Assembly (NCBI GenBank): GCA_964355675.1
Contig: CAYHEC010000013.1
Span: 29,389-93,388, forward strand
From: CAMBDS01 sp964355675
GTDB taxonomy: Bacteria > Electryoneota > AABM5-125-24 > Hatepunaeales > Hatepunaeaceae
Reading direction: 5' to 3'
Length of the DNA stretch: 64,000 nt
Part shown: piece after piece, positions 43,579 to 52,632 of the stretch
How positions within the stretch are numbered: the stretch's first letter is position 1
How the letters are laid out: each line of letters begins with the position of its first letter
The notes under the pieces: model-generated
The model's input: the letters and a program-made list of their open reading frames with translations, nothing else
Database searches by the model: none
What the model was told of the DNA's origin: nothing
Made by a program: the position numbers and the translations under genes

Positions 43579-44961
43579 ATGAATAAGCGAAAACATCTCC
43601 TATTAGGACTGATTGCTTTGACTTCCGTCGGTGTAGTGTTGGGGCAGGAAGCTCGACCATCAAGCTATGCACCAGTCGTTCCCAAAGAGGAGTTCTCTGT
43701 CACTATGTCACGCATGATTGGGGAGAAGCCGATCGTGATGAAAAGACAGAACGACCTTCTACAGAATCGCTACGATCTGCGAAATGATCCTGCGTCCAAC
43801 GTCACGATGGCACGCGGAAAACCTGTTCAAGGGGGCATCCGAGTGAAGCTCTCATCCGGCATAAGCTGGGAGAAACTTGCCACAATGACGCCGGAAGAGA
43901 TTCGTGAAAAAGATCAATTCCCGTCCGGATTTCTGCCGTTGCCACATCCCAATCATCCGGAGGGCGGCATGGTTTTCCCTAAGTTTGAGATAGATGAGAT
44001 CATGAAACAAGAAGGGCGGGATTTAACCCGGTTCGATTTGGATTTTGACCTGCCCGACCATTTTCTTCCGGAATTCCCCCCCCCGATCTTTTTGACAACC
44101 CGCCCTGATTTGGGGGATGTCTCACAAGGTAAACTGGTGACAATTGATAATTTCTTCGATTTATTCGACGGAATTCTGAACCCGAAACAGCTCGAAGGAC
44201 TAAGGCTTCTGGTTACGCCTTTCCCGCAACAGCAGTTCAACCAGACCAGCGACCGTCGTTCCATCCGACCCCACCGTGGGGTATCTTGCTTCGATTGCCA
44301 CGCCAACGGACACACCAACGCGGCGACACATCTCGCCGGCGATGTGAGACCGCAGGAAAACCGGCACCGGATCGATACTCCGACACTGCGCGGCGTCAAT
44401 ATTCAGCGTTTGTTTGGTTCTCAACGAGCGTTAAAGACAGTTGAGGACTTTACTGAGTTTGAACAAAGGGGAGCCTACTTCGACGGTGATCCGGTGATCG
44501 CAACAAAAAAGGGTGCTAATATCCTGGAGCGGGGCAGTCAGGTTCATTTCATGGCGGAGTTCGAGGAACTACTTGATTTCCCACCAGCTCCAAAACTGAA
44601 CATTTTTGGGAAATTAGATCCAAAGAAAGCCTCGGCCGAAGAACGAAGGGGACAAGAAATTTTCTTTGGCAAAGCTCAATGTGCGGCTTGTCATGCCCCC
44701 CCCTATTACACCGATAACTCGATGCATAATCTGCAAACCGAGCGGTTTTTCAAAACTAAGATAGTCAATGGTCTCAAAGTTGGCGCTGACGGCCCGATTA
44801 AAACATTTCCACTGCGCGGAATCAAGGATTCCCCTCCCTACTTCCATGATGGCAGACTACTGACATTGGAGGATACAGTGGAGTTTTTTAACCTGATCCT
44901 TGGCACTAATCTAAGCATAGAAGAAAAAAGCGATCTGGTAGCTTTTCTACGGGTATTATAA
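43579..44961 (+). CDS. Di-haem c-type cytochrome, cytochrome-c-peroxidase-like
   Basis: 460 residues with a signal peptide (1-22, ending VLGQE). Two CXXCH haem-binding sites are seen: C237-F-D-C240-H241 and C368-A-A-C371-H372. The C-terminal region has the MauG/CCP-type phrases IKTFPLRGIKDSPPYFHDGR and LTLEDTVEFFN. The N-terminal 200 residues are proline- and charge-rich and lack haems, so the protein is longer than a classic bacterial cytochrome c peroxidase (about 320). It would sit in the periplasm and take electrons to reduce peroxide or oxidise an unknown partner. It lies between a hybrid kinase and an alpha/beta hydrolase, separated from each by palindromes, so it is probably a single-gene unit. 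Confidence 0.87.
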   Translation: MNKRKHLLLGLIALTSVGVVLGQEARPSSYAPVVPKEEFSVTMSRMIGEKPIVMKRQNDLLQNRYDLRNDPASNVTMARGKPVQGGIRVKLSSGISWEKLATMTPEEIREKDQFPSGFLPLPHPNHPEGGMVFPKFEIDEIMKQEGRDLTRFDLDFDLPDHFLPEFPPPIFLTTRPDLGDVSQGKLVTIDNFFDLFDGILNPKQLEGLRLLVTPFPQQQFNQTSDRRSIRPHRGVSCFDCHANGHTNAATHLAGDVRPQENRHRIDTPTLRGVNIQRLFGSQRALKTVEDFTEFEQRGAYFDGDPVIATKKGANILERGSQVHFMAEFEELLDFPPAPKLNIFGKLDPKKASAEERRGQEIFFGKAQCAACHAPPYYTDNSMHNLQTERFFKTKIVNGLKVGADGPIKTFPLRGIKDSPPYFHDGRLLTLEDTVEFFNLILGTNLSIEEKSDLVAFLRVL

Positions 44962-44990
44962 GACACCTTTACGGTGCAAAAAATATGGAG

Positions 44991-45110
44991 TTGCTGAATA
45001 AGCCTTTGAAGTCCAGGCGGACGCCCTCGTCCGCCGTTCGATCAGGCACGGAAATGGGCGGACGAGGGCGTCCGCCTGGACAGTTTAGTCTATTATTCGA
45101 CTTATTCAGC
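44991..45110. repeat. 120-base nested inverted repeat
   Basis: Outer arms TGCTGAATAAG (44992-45002) and CTTATTCAGCA (45100-45110). Inner arms are perfect 25-base complements (45011-45035 and 45057-45081, beginning GTCCAGGCGGACGCCCTCGT), with a 21-base loop. The inner word also occurs once, unpaired, near 23223. The outline is that of a small MITE or transcription attenuator. Confidence 0.8.
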
Positions 45111-45135
45111 AGACCCTAATAAAGAGAGACAAACA

Positions 45136-45960
45136 ATGAGCAAGATGACAACAAAAGACGGTACAAAAATCTACTACAAGGACTGGGGTTCGGGAGAACC
45201 TGTGGTGTTCAGCCACGGCTGGCCCTTGAGTTCGGACAGTTGGGAGGCACAGATGATGTTTCTGGCTTCCAATGGTTACCGCTGCATTGCCCATGACCGT
45301 CGGGGGCATGGCCGTTCAAACCAGCCTTGGGATGGCAATGATATGGATACCTTTGCTGACGACCTTTCAGAACTTATTGAATACTTGAAACTCAAAGCGG
45401 TCACATTAATCGGTTTTTCCATGGGTGGCGGTGAGGTTGCCCGTTATATCGGTCGTCATGGGACTAAACGCTTAGCTAAGGTAGTACTGATTGCCGCGGT
45501 ACCACCCTTTATGCTGAAAACGCCCTCTAATCCCGATGGACTGCCGATGGAAGCATTCGATGGCATCCGTCGCGGATGTCTCGCTGACCGCTCGCAGTTC
45601 TATAAAGATCTTGCTGGCGGACACTTCTTCGGGGCAAACAGACCCGGCGCCAAAGTCTCGCAGGGTATGATGGACTCATTCTGGCTCCAAGGAATGCAGG
45701 CAGGTCACAAGAATACATTTGATTGCATCAAGGCGTTCTCCGAGACCGATTTCACTGAGGACCTCAAAAAATTTGACGTTCCAACTCTCATTATTCACGG
45801 TGACGATGACCAAGTTGTACCAATTGCTGTCTCAGCTAATCGCTCAGCCAAGCTGATCAAGAACGCAACTCTGAAAATATACAAAGGAGCTCCTCACGGA
45901 CTTGCCGACACGCATAAAGATCAGCTAAACGCCGATCTGTTAGCGTTTCTGAAAACCTGA
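45136..45960 (+). CDS. Alpha/beta hydrolase, non-haem chloroperoxidase type
   Basis: 274 residues. The oxyanion segment is HGWPLSSDSWEAQM. The nucleophile elbow is GFSMGGGE with S95, the acid lies in HGDDDQVVP (D223-225 region) and the base is H254 (GAPHGL), so the triad is complete. The M after the nucleophile and the W next to the oxyanion loop are typical of the cofactor-free perhydrolase/chloroperoxidase-esterase group. Length is normal. Real substrates are usually esters or lactones; the halogenation activity is a test-tube side reaction (family knowledge). It has the RBS-like AAGAGAGACAA and lies downstream of the long nested inverted repeat. Confidence 0.9.
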   Translation: MSKMTTKDGTKIYYKDWGSGEPVVFSHGWPLSSDSWEAQMMFLASNGYRCIAHDRRGHGRSNQPWDGNDMDTFADDLSELIEYLKLKAVTLIGFSMGGGEVARYIGRHGTKRLAKVVLIAAVPPFMLKTPSNPDGLPMEAFDGIRRGCLADRSQFYKDLAGGHFFGANRPGAKVSQGMMDSFWLQGMQAGHKNTFDCIKAFSETDFTEDLKKFDVPTLIIHGDDDQVVPIAVSANRSAKLIKNATLKIYKGAPHGLADTHKDQLNADLLAFLKT

Positions 45961-46056
45961 AGTTAGACTACTCACCGAAATTGTTTTGTGGGGGCGACAT
46001 CGTGGTATTTACTATGATTGAAGCGAATACCAAACTCACCGTCAATCAACTGTCAT

Positions 46057-46083
46057 TCCTCGCGTACAATCGAACCGCGAGGA
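46057..46083 (+). terminator. Small hairpin before the lysine-tail protein gene
   Basis: TCCTCGCG pairs with CGCGAGGA over an 11-base loop. It lies in the 143-base gap after the hydrolase gene, only about 20 bases ahead of the next ATG, so it could be a terminator or a leader element. Confidence 0.4.
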
Positions 46084-46103
46084 CTTAAAGAAAAGAGAAC
46101 GTA

Positions 46104-46799
46104 ATGTCAATGAACAAATTAGCTATCCTGTGCCTGTCAATGTTTTTGGCTGGTACTGCGAAAGCTCAGGTCTCCGGGGGGATTTCTTTCAATGAAGACG
46201 GTCTAAGCAGCTTCTTCCTCGCCGTTGGTCAAACCTACGACGTACCGGAACGTGAAGTCATTATCATCCATGAGCGCAATATTCCTGATGATGAGATCCC
46301 GGTCATTTTCTTCATCGCGAACCGAGCCCGCGTAAGTCGGGAAGAGATTGTCGTGCTCCGTCTTGCCGGGAGGTCGTGGATGGATATCACCCTGCTCTAT
46401 CACCTTGATCCTGCCATCTTTTACATTGCGCTCGACGGTGATCCGGGTCCGGAATATGGAAGAGCTTACGGCCACTGGAAACATCCTCGCCACGAATGGA
46501 GAAACATTCGTTTTGAGGATGATGACATCGTCAAAATGGTCAATTTGAGATTCGTCTCCAATCACTATGGCGTAAGACCGGACGAAGTCATTCGGCTAAG
46601 AGGCGAACACGGGAATTTTGTAAAGGTTACGCGCGAGTTCGAGCGTCCGGAATATAAATCCCGTCGAGGCACAGTGGTCAAGCAAGAACCCGCTCGCGGC
46701 GACGATAAAGAGCGCGGAAATGACAACGGCAAAGACAAGGGTAAGGGCAAGAACAAGGGCAAAGGCAAGGACAAAGACAAAGGTCATAAAAAGAACTAA
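46104..46799 (+). CDS. Secreted protein with lysine/glycine-rich tail, function unknown
   Basis: 231 residues with a signal peptide (1-22, ending AKA). The middle (about 25-180) is acidic and aromatic: DVPEREVIIIHERNIPDDEI, PVIFFIANRARVSREEIVVL and a RFVSNHYGVRPDEVIRLRGE repeat-like segment. Two similar halves, each 'ExxxIxLRxxGxxWxxIxxxY', suggest an internal duplication. The last 40 residues are almost only Lys, Gly, Asp and Asn (KGKGKNKGKGKDKDKGHKKN), a strongly basic disordered tail that could bind the negatively charged cell surface. I do not recognise a named family. The gene precedes the AI-2E permease by 60 bases. Confidence 0.65.
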   Translation: MSMNKLAILCLSMFLAGTAKAQVSGGISFNEDGLSSFFLAVGQTYDVPEREVIIIHERNIPDDEIPVIFFIANRARVSREEIVVLRLAGRSWMDITLLYHLDPAIFYIALDGDPGPEYGRAYGHWKHPRHEWRNIRFEDDDIVKMVNLRFVSNHYGVRPDEVIRLRGEHGNFVKVTREFERPEYKSRRGTVVKQEPARGDDKERGNDNGKDKGKGKNKGKGKDKDKGHKKN

Positions 46800-46858
46800 A
46801 CCATGGGAGTAGTCAAACGCTCGAATCGATAAAACTGCCTTTAGAACGACGAATCAAC

Positions 46859-48091
46859 GTGAGTAATAGGGTTCATCACGTCAGATTTGAGTTATCACTC
46901 AAAACCCTGACGGTGCTCGTTCTTACCGTCGCCGCACTTCTTCTGCTGATCAGGCTCTGGCCTGTTCTGTTAGTTCTTGCAGTTGCTCTACTGGTTGCAG
47001 GCACGTTGAGTCCGGCAGTCCGCTGGCTTGAAGGCAAGAGAGTCAAGCGTGGGATGGGTATCGCGATTGTCTTCACGATTTTTTTCATCATCTCGATTCT
47101 CTTCATCGTTCTTACAATCCCAACATTGGTGTCGCAAGCAGTCGCGCTTCTCGATCACGAACCGACTCTGCGCGCACAACTCGGCGACCGGCTAGCCAGC
47201 TCTAAGATGAGCGCCCCTCTCGCAATTTGGCTTCGCGGCTTAAAACCTGACGCATTTACGGGCGCGATAAGCGCATCGGCATTCGCCTATTCTATGCGCT
47301 TCATCGGCGTGGTTGCTTACGGATTAAGTGCGCTGTTCCTTGGCCTCTACATTATGATTGACCGGGATCGGCTTCGAGGTGGTCTATTCGCCCTTGTGCC
47401 CCGTTCGCACCACCTGCGACTCTCCCGAATAATGATGAATCTCGAGACTATTGTCGGTGCATATATTCGAGGGCAGGTGGTTACGTGCCTTCTGATGGCA
47501 GTTTTCGCGTTCGGACTACTAACCGCCTGCGGCGTGGAAAACGCCTTAGCGCTTGCCGCGATCGCCGGCATCGCCGACGTACTGCCCTACATCGGCCCTC
47601 TCCTGTCGATTGCGCCGATGGCCATAGCGGCGATTTCGAATGGGCCGGTAATTTTCGTTGTCGTTCTTGCTTTTATGCTCGCGTACGAGGAATTCGAGAG
47701 CCGTGTACTTATCCCTCGTATCTATGGTCGGGCGTTGCGCCTCCCCTCTTCTGTAGTTCTGTTCGCGCTACTGGCCGGTGGATCTCTTATGGGAATTCTC
47801 GGAGCGCTTCTCGCTCTGCCCGTCGCCGCGATTGTGATGATGCTGATAGAAGAGCTACGGGTAGAGTTACCGGGCGAACAGGAACAGCTTGTGGACAGGC
47901 GTCGGCGAGCTGCGGACGACCGGGGCGAAGAAGAATATGAACGCAGGACGGCAGGTGCAGACTCAGAATACTCCGCCGCGATTGCCGCCGAGATATCGCA
48001 AGACCGGCGTGACGAAGAGGGTCAGGGACCTCACACCGCCGGGGAGACAAATAATCAACACGACAGAATAGAATCACTTGATTTACATTAG
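46859..48091 (+). CDS. AI-2E/PerM-family transporter
   Basis: 410 residues from a GTG at 46859. About eight transmembrane helices are visible, beginning LTVLVLTVAALLLLIRLWPV, with the long periplasmic helical hairpin after TM3 and the family end phrase IAGIADVLPYIGPLLSIAPM ... VPRIYG-like LIPRIYGRALRLPSSVVLFA. Members export small molecules or exchange Na+/H+ (some are AI-2 exporters; most have unknown cargo). The last 65 residues are hydrophilic and basic/acidic, longer than usual. The 47485-47940 reading frame on the same strand is an arginine-rich shadow. No LuxS gene is seen in the window. Confidence 0.88.
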   Translation: MSNRVHHVRFELSLKTLTVLVLTVAALLLLIRLWPVLLVLAVALLVAGTLSPAVRWLEGKRVKRGMGIAIVFTIFFIISILFIVLTIPTLVSQAVALLDHEPTLRAQLGDRLASSKMSAPLAIWLRGLKPDAFTGAISASAFAYSMRFIGVVAYGLSALFLGLYIMIDRDRLRGGLFALVPRSHHLRLSRIMMNLETIVGAYIRGQVVTCLLMAVFAFGLLTACGVENALALAAIAGIADVLPYIGPLLSIAPMAIAAISNGPVIFVVVLAFMLAYEEFESRVLIPRIYGRALRLPSSVVLFALLAGGSLMGILGALLALPVAAIVMMLIEELRVELPGEQEQLVDRRRRAADDRGEEEYERRTAGADSEYSAAIAAEISQDRRDEEGQGPHTAGETNNQHDRIESLDLH

Positions 48092-48124
48092 AACACTAGA
48101 AAGCTTATCTAAAAGAGTAACCTT

Positions 48125-49600
48125 TTGACCGACACAAATAACAAGCAACATCGCTCGATATTACAAACAATCGCAAGAAATGTGATGATTGAACGGGAAC
48201 TGTTTCCAGATTTTTCTAAGGAAGCACTGACCGAGCTCGACAGTATTCAAGGTCCAGCTTTCTCTGCTGAACAATCGATACGCGATCTTAAAAGCCTCCC
48301 TTGGTGTTCTATAGATAACGGTGATTCGCGCGATCTGGATCAGCTAACAGTTGCTGAAGCCCTTCCTGACGGCACAGTTAAGATCCTGGTGGCTGTCGCG
48401 GATGTCGATGCGGTCGTTAAACAAAAATCTGCCATCGATAGTCATGCCCTGCACAACACGACCTCTGTTTACACCGCCGCCGAAGTATTTCCAATGTTGC
48501 CTGAGAGACTTTCTACCGATCTTACTTCCCTGAGCTATAACGAAGACCGACTTGCCATTGTCATTGAGATTATCGTCGCAATGGATGGCTCGGTTAAAAG
48601 CTCAGATATCTACAAAGCAACTGTCAGAAATCGAGCAAAACTTAACTACAAGACCGTTGCGAAGTGGCTCGAGGGTGACGGGCCGATGCCAGAGGCTGTT
48701 GGAGCAGTTGAAGGTCTTGAAGAGAATATAAAACTTCAAGACGCCACAACCCAAAAAATGAAAACTCTGCGCCATGCCCATGGTGCGCTTAATCTTAAAA
48801 CCATCGAAGCGCGCCCTGTTTTTGAAAATGACCATCTGCAGGACATGGAAGCCGAAGAAAAGAATCGCGCCAAGGAGATCATCGAGGATTTTATGATCGC
48901 CGCCAACAGCGTTGCCGCAGGCTTTCTCAGCGCCAACGGTTATCCTTCGTTACAACGAGTCGTTCGAACGCCAAAACGCTGGGATCGGATCATGGAGCTG
49001 GCCTCGCTACAAGAATTCAAATTGCCGAAAGAGCCAGACTCAAGAGCGCTCGACGATTTTCTTGTCTGGTCAAAAACTGCCGATCCAATCCGTTTCCCAG
49101 ATCTGTCACTCACAGTCATTAAGCTTCTGGGCTCCGGTGAATACGTTGCAGAATTGCCGGGTAGTACAAGCCCAGGGCACTTCGGACTTGCAGTAAGGGA
49201 TTATTCTCATTCCACTGCCCCAAACCGCCGCTACCCTGACTTGATAACCCAGCGGCTTCTAAAAGCCGCGTTGTCAAAACACCCTGTTCCCTACGAAAAT
49301 GACGAACTGGTTCTACTTGCCAAACACTGTACCGAAGCAGAAAACGCCGCGAAAAAGGTCGAACGTCAAGTTGACAAATCCGCCGCCGCAATGTTGCTGG
49401 AATCGAGAATTGGTGATCAGTTCGATGGCATCGTCACGGGAGCCTCTGAAAAAGGAACATGGGTGCGATTACTACGACCACCCGTCGAAGGGAAGTTGAT
49501 AGAGGGTCAGGAAAACGTGGACGTTGGCGACAGGCTCCGTGTGCAACTCATAAATACTGACGTAGAACGCGGATTTATTGATTTCAAGAGAGTGGATTAA
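48125..49600 (+). CDS. RNB-domain exoribonuclease (RNase II/R family), short form
   Basis: 491 residues if the TTG at 48125 is used; an ATG near 48185 is an alternative. Residues about 50-390 are an RNB nuclease domain: the magnesium-site motif is I63-D-N-G-D-S-R-D70-L-D72-Q, where the usual last Asp is Gln, as I recall from actinobacterial-type RNB proteins. Later HNTTSVYTAAEVFPMLPERL and the APNRRYPDLITQRLL motif are intact. A C-terminal S1-like strand set (EKGTWVRLL...GKLIEGQENVDVGDRLRVQL) completes it. The N-terminal cold-shock domains of RNase R/II are missing. It should degrade RNA 3' to 5', perhaps in stress. Upstream spacing from the permease is 33 bases. Confidence 0.85.
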   Translation: MTDTNNKQHRSILQTIARNVMIERELFPDFSKEALTELDSIQGPAFSAEQSIRDLKSLPWCSIDNGDSRDLDQLTVAEALPDGTVKILVAVADVDAVVKQKSAIDSHALHNTTSVYTAAEVFPMLPERLSTDLTSLSYNEDRLAIVIEIIVAMDGSVKSSDIYKATVRNRAKLNYKTVAKWLEGDGPMPEAVGAVEGLEENIKLQDATTQKMKTLRHAHGALNLKTIEARPVFENDHLQDMEAEEKNRAKEIIEDFMIAANSVAAGFLSANGYPSLQRVVRTPKRWDRIMELASLQEFKLPKEPDSRALDDFLVWSKTADPIRFPDLSLTVIKLLGSGEYVAELPGSTSPGHFGLAVRDYSHSTAPNRRYPDLITQRLLKAALSKHPVPYENDELVLLAKHCTEAENAAKKVERQVDKSAAAMLLESRIGDQFDGIVTGASEKGTWVRLLRPPVEGKLIEGQENVDVGDRLRVQLINTDVERGFIDFKRVD

Positions 49601-49605
49601 CGCTC

Positions 49606-49686
49606 TCTTGGAGAGCGGACACTGTTGTCCGTCCCAAAGCCAAATTTGTCTTGTTCCAAGGGCGGACAGGAGTGTCCGCCCTCCAA
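49606..49686. repeat. Composite palindromic repeat after the RNB gene
   Basis: CTTGGAGAGCGGACACTGTT opens and AGGAGTGTCCGCCCTCCAAG closes, with inner GGACACTGTTGTCC and GGGCGGACAGGAGTGTCCGC hairpins. It belongs to the same family as the elements at 43465 and 2244. Confidence 0.7.
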
Positions 49687-49729
49687 GTGAAGTTCACTAA
49701 TAACAACTAACCCCAATCTGGAGAACCTA

Positions 49730-50287
49730 ATGAAACGATTCACTCTTCTCATCGCAATAGCAGTAGCTCTGTTATCCATGACGTCCCCCGCTTCTGCGAA
49801 AGCTCAGCTCGGCTTGCACCTTGGCCTCCAAAAAGCTCAAGGAGCCGACAATGGCAACACCATATTCGGAGGCATCTTGCGCTCCAAAGTCGATAACTGG
49901 GCAATAGAAGCCTCTATTGACTACCGTCAGGAGAAATTCTACGATGGTAACGTCACCGTGCGCTCGTGGCCAGTTATGCTGACTTTGCTATACTACCCGA
50001 TCCCGGTCATTCATGGCGACTTTGGCGCAGGCTGGTTCAATACCACCGTCGATTACAGCTCTGTCTACGAATCTCCCCCAGTGAACGGCAAGGATGACAC
50101 GTTTCAAAAGTTCGGCTGGCACTTCGGCGGCGGCGTCGAGTTCCCACTCGAAACAGTCACTCTCACAGCCGACCTGCGTTATGTCTTCATTGACTACGAT
50201 TGGAATTATATCCCCGGCACCGGCGGTCGTAAAGGCAATTTCTACATGCTGACGTTCGGGATGCTATTCGGTTCAAGGTCGGCATAA
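49730..50287 (+). CDS. Outer-membrane beta-barrel protein, 185 residues
   Basis: A signal peptide (1-24, ending SAKA) precedes about eight strands (GLHLGLQKAQ, GGILRSKVDNWAIEASIDYR, WPVMLTLLYYPI, GDFGAGWFNTTV, GWHFGGGVEFPL, VTLTADLRYVF, FYMLTFGMLFG). The GLHLGLQ...ILRSKV...FGGGVEFPL pattern fits OmpW/OprG-like small barrels in general shape. The decarboxylase gene starts 10 bases after its stop, so the two are one transcription unit. Confidence 0.72.
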   Translation: MKRFTLLIAIAVALLSMTSPASAKAQLGLHLGLQKAQGADNGNTIFGGILRSKVDNWAIEASIDYRQEKFYDGNVTVRSWPVMLTLLYYPIPVIHGDFGAGWFNTTVDYSSVYESPPVNGKDDTFQKFGWHFGGGVEFPLETVTLTADLRYVFIDYDWNYIPGTGGRKGNFYMLTFGMLFGSRSA

Positions 50288-50297
50288 CGACCGTATT

Positions 50298-51965
50298 ATG
50301 ACAAACGCAGAGATTACAGTCGCTGATTATTTGCTGTCACGGTTGAAGGAGATCGGAGTCGATCACATCTTCGGTGTGCCGGGGGATTTTGTACTCGGCT
50401 TCTTCAACCAGATTCTCGAAAGTGAAGTCAAATATATCGGCACATGCAACGAACTCAACGCCGCTTATGCGGCTGACGGATACGCGAGAATTCGTGGTGT
50501 AGGAGCATTTGCTTCAACCTTCGGCGTCGGAGAACTCAGCGCTATTAATGGAGTGGCTGGGGCATTCGCAGAGAAAGTTCCGGTAGTAGTAATCACCGGT
50601 TCGCCGGCGACGATTAATTTCAAAACTCGTCCACTCTTGCACCACTCTCTGGGGGATTATCTTATCCCCCAGAGGATTTATGAGACGATCACAGTTGCAA
50701 CTACTCAGCTTGTATCCGCAGAATCTGCTCCAGCCGAAATCGACCGGGTGTTGACAGCATGTCTATTGCACCAACAACCTGTTTATATCAGTCTGCCGTC
50801 CGATGTTGTGATGATGAAATGCAAACGACCATCCGCATTCCATTTTCCAACCCAAGCCAATAGCGATCAAAATGCGCTCGATGAGGCCGCCGAGGAAGCG
50901 ATTGAGATGCTTATGAAGTCAGAAAAGCCTGTTGTTATTGCCGATGTGGAGCTAATACGATTTAAGCTACAAAAAGAATTCGCCCGTTTTCTTGAACAAT
51001 CTGGTTTGCCTTATGTTACCACTATGTTAGGCAAAACCGTCCTTTCAGAGCACCACCCACAATTTATAGGTTTGTTCGAGGGAGAGCGAAGTCGTGCCTA
51101 CGTAAAGAATCGCGTCGAATCCTCAGATTGCGTTCTGCAACTTGGCGCTTTGATGACCGATTTCAATACAGGCGGCTTCACGACGAACCTCGACGACTCA
51201 AAGACAATCCGCGCAAATATTCACTCGTTAAAGATCCGACACCATCATTATGAGAATGTTTATCTTCACGATTTTTTACTCAGAGTATCTAAAAGGCTTT
51301 CTCGGCGAGATCCAACAACTCTTGATATACAGTGTGCCGCTGATGGCTGTGTACACCGACACACTAAGCGTTATCGGCAAGACGCCTTGAAGCCGCTTAC
51401 TATCAAGCGTTTCTTCGACCGAATGAGTCATTTTATCAAAGAAAATTCGATTGTCATTGCAGAAACAGGTGTTTCCCTTTTCAGCGCTGTAGAGATGCTT
51501 TTGCCGGAAGGGACGACATTCATCGGGCAGACCTTTTATGGCTCGATTGGCTATACAGTCGGGGCAACCCTCGGTGTTGGCATTGCGGTGACTGACCGTC
51601 AGGTAGTACTCTTCATTGGTGATGGTTCTTTCCAGGTTACTTGTCAAGATATCTCGACCATGATCCGGAATCATCTGAGACCAATCATCTTTCTCATCAA
51701 TAATGATGGATATACAATAAAGCGTGTGATCACCGATCATTCGTATAACGATATCCAACCCTGGCATTATCACAAACTCGCTGAAATATTTGGTGGCGCT
51801 ATGGGTTTCGATGTCCATACTGAGGGAGAACTGGAAAATGCTCTTAAAAATGCCCTTAATGCGGACGACCTTGTATTCATCGAAATTCACACGGGCCGTT
51901 TGGACTGTCCTGAATCTCTTCGCAGTGCAGGTAAAGCAATGGCGACGACAAATCAACTCGATTAA
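50298..51965 (+). CDS. Thiamine-diphosphate 2-oxoacid (pyruvate/indolepyruvate) decarboxylase
   Basis: 555 residues, the usual length for PDC/IpdC. The cofactor-activating glutamate is E52 (CNELNAAYAADGYAR). The double histidine of decarboxylases is H115-H116 (LLHHSLGDYL), which separates it from acetolactate synthases. The diphosphate/magnesium motif starts G441-D442-G443 (GDGSFQVTCQDISTM) and reaches NNDGYTIKR. Substrates may be pyruvate, or branched or aromatic oxoacids. True PDC is rare in bacteria. An alcohol dehydrogenase at 32030 could reduce the aldehyde and regenerate NAD+. The gene follows a barrel gene by 10 bases. Confidence 0.9.
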   Translation: MTNAEITVADYLLSRLKEIGVDHIFGVPGDFVLGFFNQILESEVKYIGTCNELNAAYAADGYARIRGVGAFASTFGVGELSAINGVAGAFAEKVPVVVITGSPATINFKTRPLLHHSLGDYLIPQRIYETITVATTQLVSAESAPAEIDRVLTACLLHQQPVYISLPSDVVMMKCKRPSAFHFPTQANSDQNALDEAAEEAIEMLMKSEKPVVIADVELIRFKLQKEFARFLEQSGLPYVTTMLGKTVLSEHHPQFIGLFEGERSRAYVKNRVESSDCVLQLGALMTDFNTGGFTTNLDDSKTIRANIHSLKIRHHHYENVYLHDFLLRVSKRLSRRDPTTLDIQCAADGCVHRHTKRYRQDALKPLTIKRFFDRMSHFIKENSIVIAETGVSLFSAVEMLLPEGTTFIGQTFYGSIGYTVGATLGVGIAVTDRQVVLFIGDGSFQVTCQDISTMIRNHLRPIIFLINNDGYTIKRVITDHSYNDIQPWHYHKLAEIFGGAMGFDVHTEGELENALKNALNADDLVFIEIHTGRLDCPESLRSAGKAMATTNQLD

Positions 51966-52040
51966 GATGAGGCAGGTATCTCCTCTCTCGATCAGCATAA
52001 CTCTCAAATAGTCGATAGTTAATTTATAAAAAGGATTGAA

Positions 52041-52595
52041 ATGATAACGGTAAATGAACATCCAATGAACGTATCACACTGGATTTGCAAGAATTACCTA
52101 ACAATGTTACTCCTCGCTTTTCTACTGGCAGGCCTTCTCGCTACGTCATTGACCGCCGAGCCTGCGGCTTCTTCAATAGGGGTAGGAGTCGCCTTCGCGC
52201 CTATCGGGGGTCACGGCTTCAGCTTCAGAAAATTGCCCCAGTCTGGCTTTGGTTATCAATGCGGGACGATCTTCTGGAAAAACAGCGAAAACTCCTACTT
52301 CAATCTTGGTGGCGAGCTGTTGTACGTCCTGCGACATACCCGACTGACTGCATTCTATGTCCCGGTGGGGATCTCTTTTACGTATGACAACCAGTTGTTG
52401 TATCGCAACGAACCTCCTTACAACGAACAATACCGTGATAGAAGCAAATATATCTCTGGAGGTGCTGGAATTGGGTTTACCGGAAGATTTGAGAGCTGGG
52501 AAGACATCTGGTTTTCATTAGATCTGGCGATGGTAGCTGACAAAAGCTACCTGGGACCGCTTCCGCAATTCGCAATTCACTATTTCTTCCGCTAG
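52041..52595 (+). CDS. Outer-membrane beta-barrel protein, 184 residues
   Basis: The N terminus has a signal-like segment (LTMLLLAFLLAGLLATSLTA), beginning about residue 16, so the ATG at 52065 or the one at 52041 could be used. Strands follow: GVGVAFAPIGGHGFSFR, GYQCGTIFWKN, NLGGELLYVLRHT, TAFYVPVGISFTYD, SGGAGIGFTGRF, WFSLDLAMVAD, FAIHYFFR. The terminal FFR and aromatic ends support a barrel. It lies between the decarboxylase and the palindrome preceding tamB. Confidence 0.65.
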   Translation: MITVNEHPMNVSHWICKNYLTMLLLAFLLAGLLATSLTAEPAASSIGVGVAFAPIGGHGFSFRKLPQSGFGYQCGTIFWKNSENSYFNLGGELLYVLRHTRLTAFYVPVGISFTYDNQLLYRNEPPYNEQYRDRSKYISGGAGIGFTGRFESWEDIWFSLDLAMVADKSYLGPLPQFAIHYFFR

Positions 52596-52632
52596 TGTTA
52601 AGTTCCCTAATTGACCAATCATTCTCTTCGCG

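Noticed and set aside
47485..47940. 151-residue plus-strand frame
   Set aside because: Arg/Pro-rich alternate frame inside the AI-2E-type permease gene.
51276..52061. 261-residue minus-strand frame
   Set aside because: Antisense of the decarboxylase, whose catalytic motifs are intact in the plus frame.
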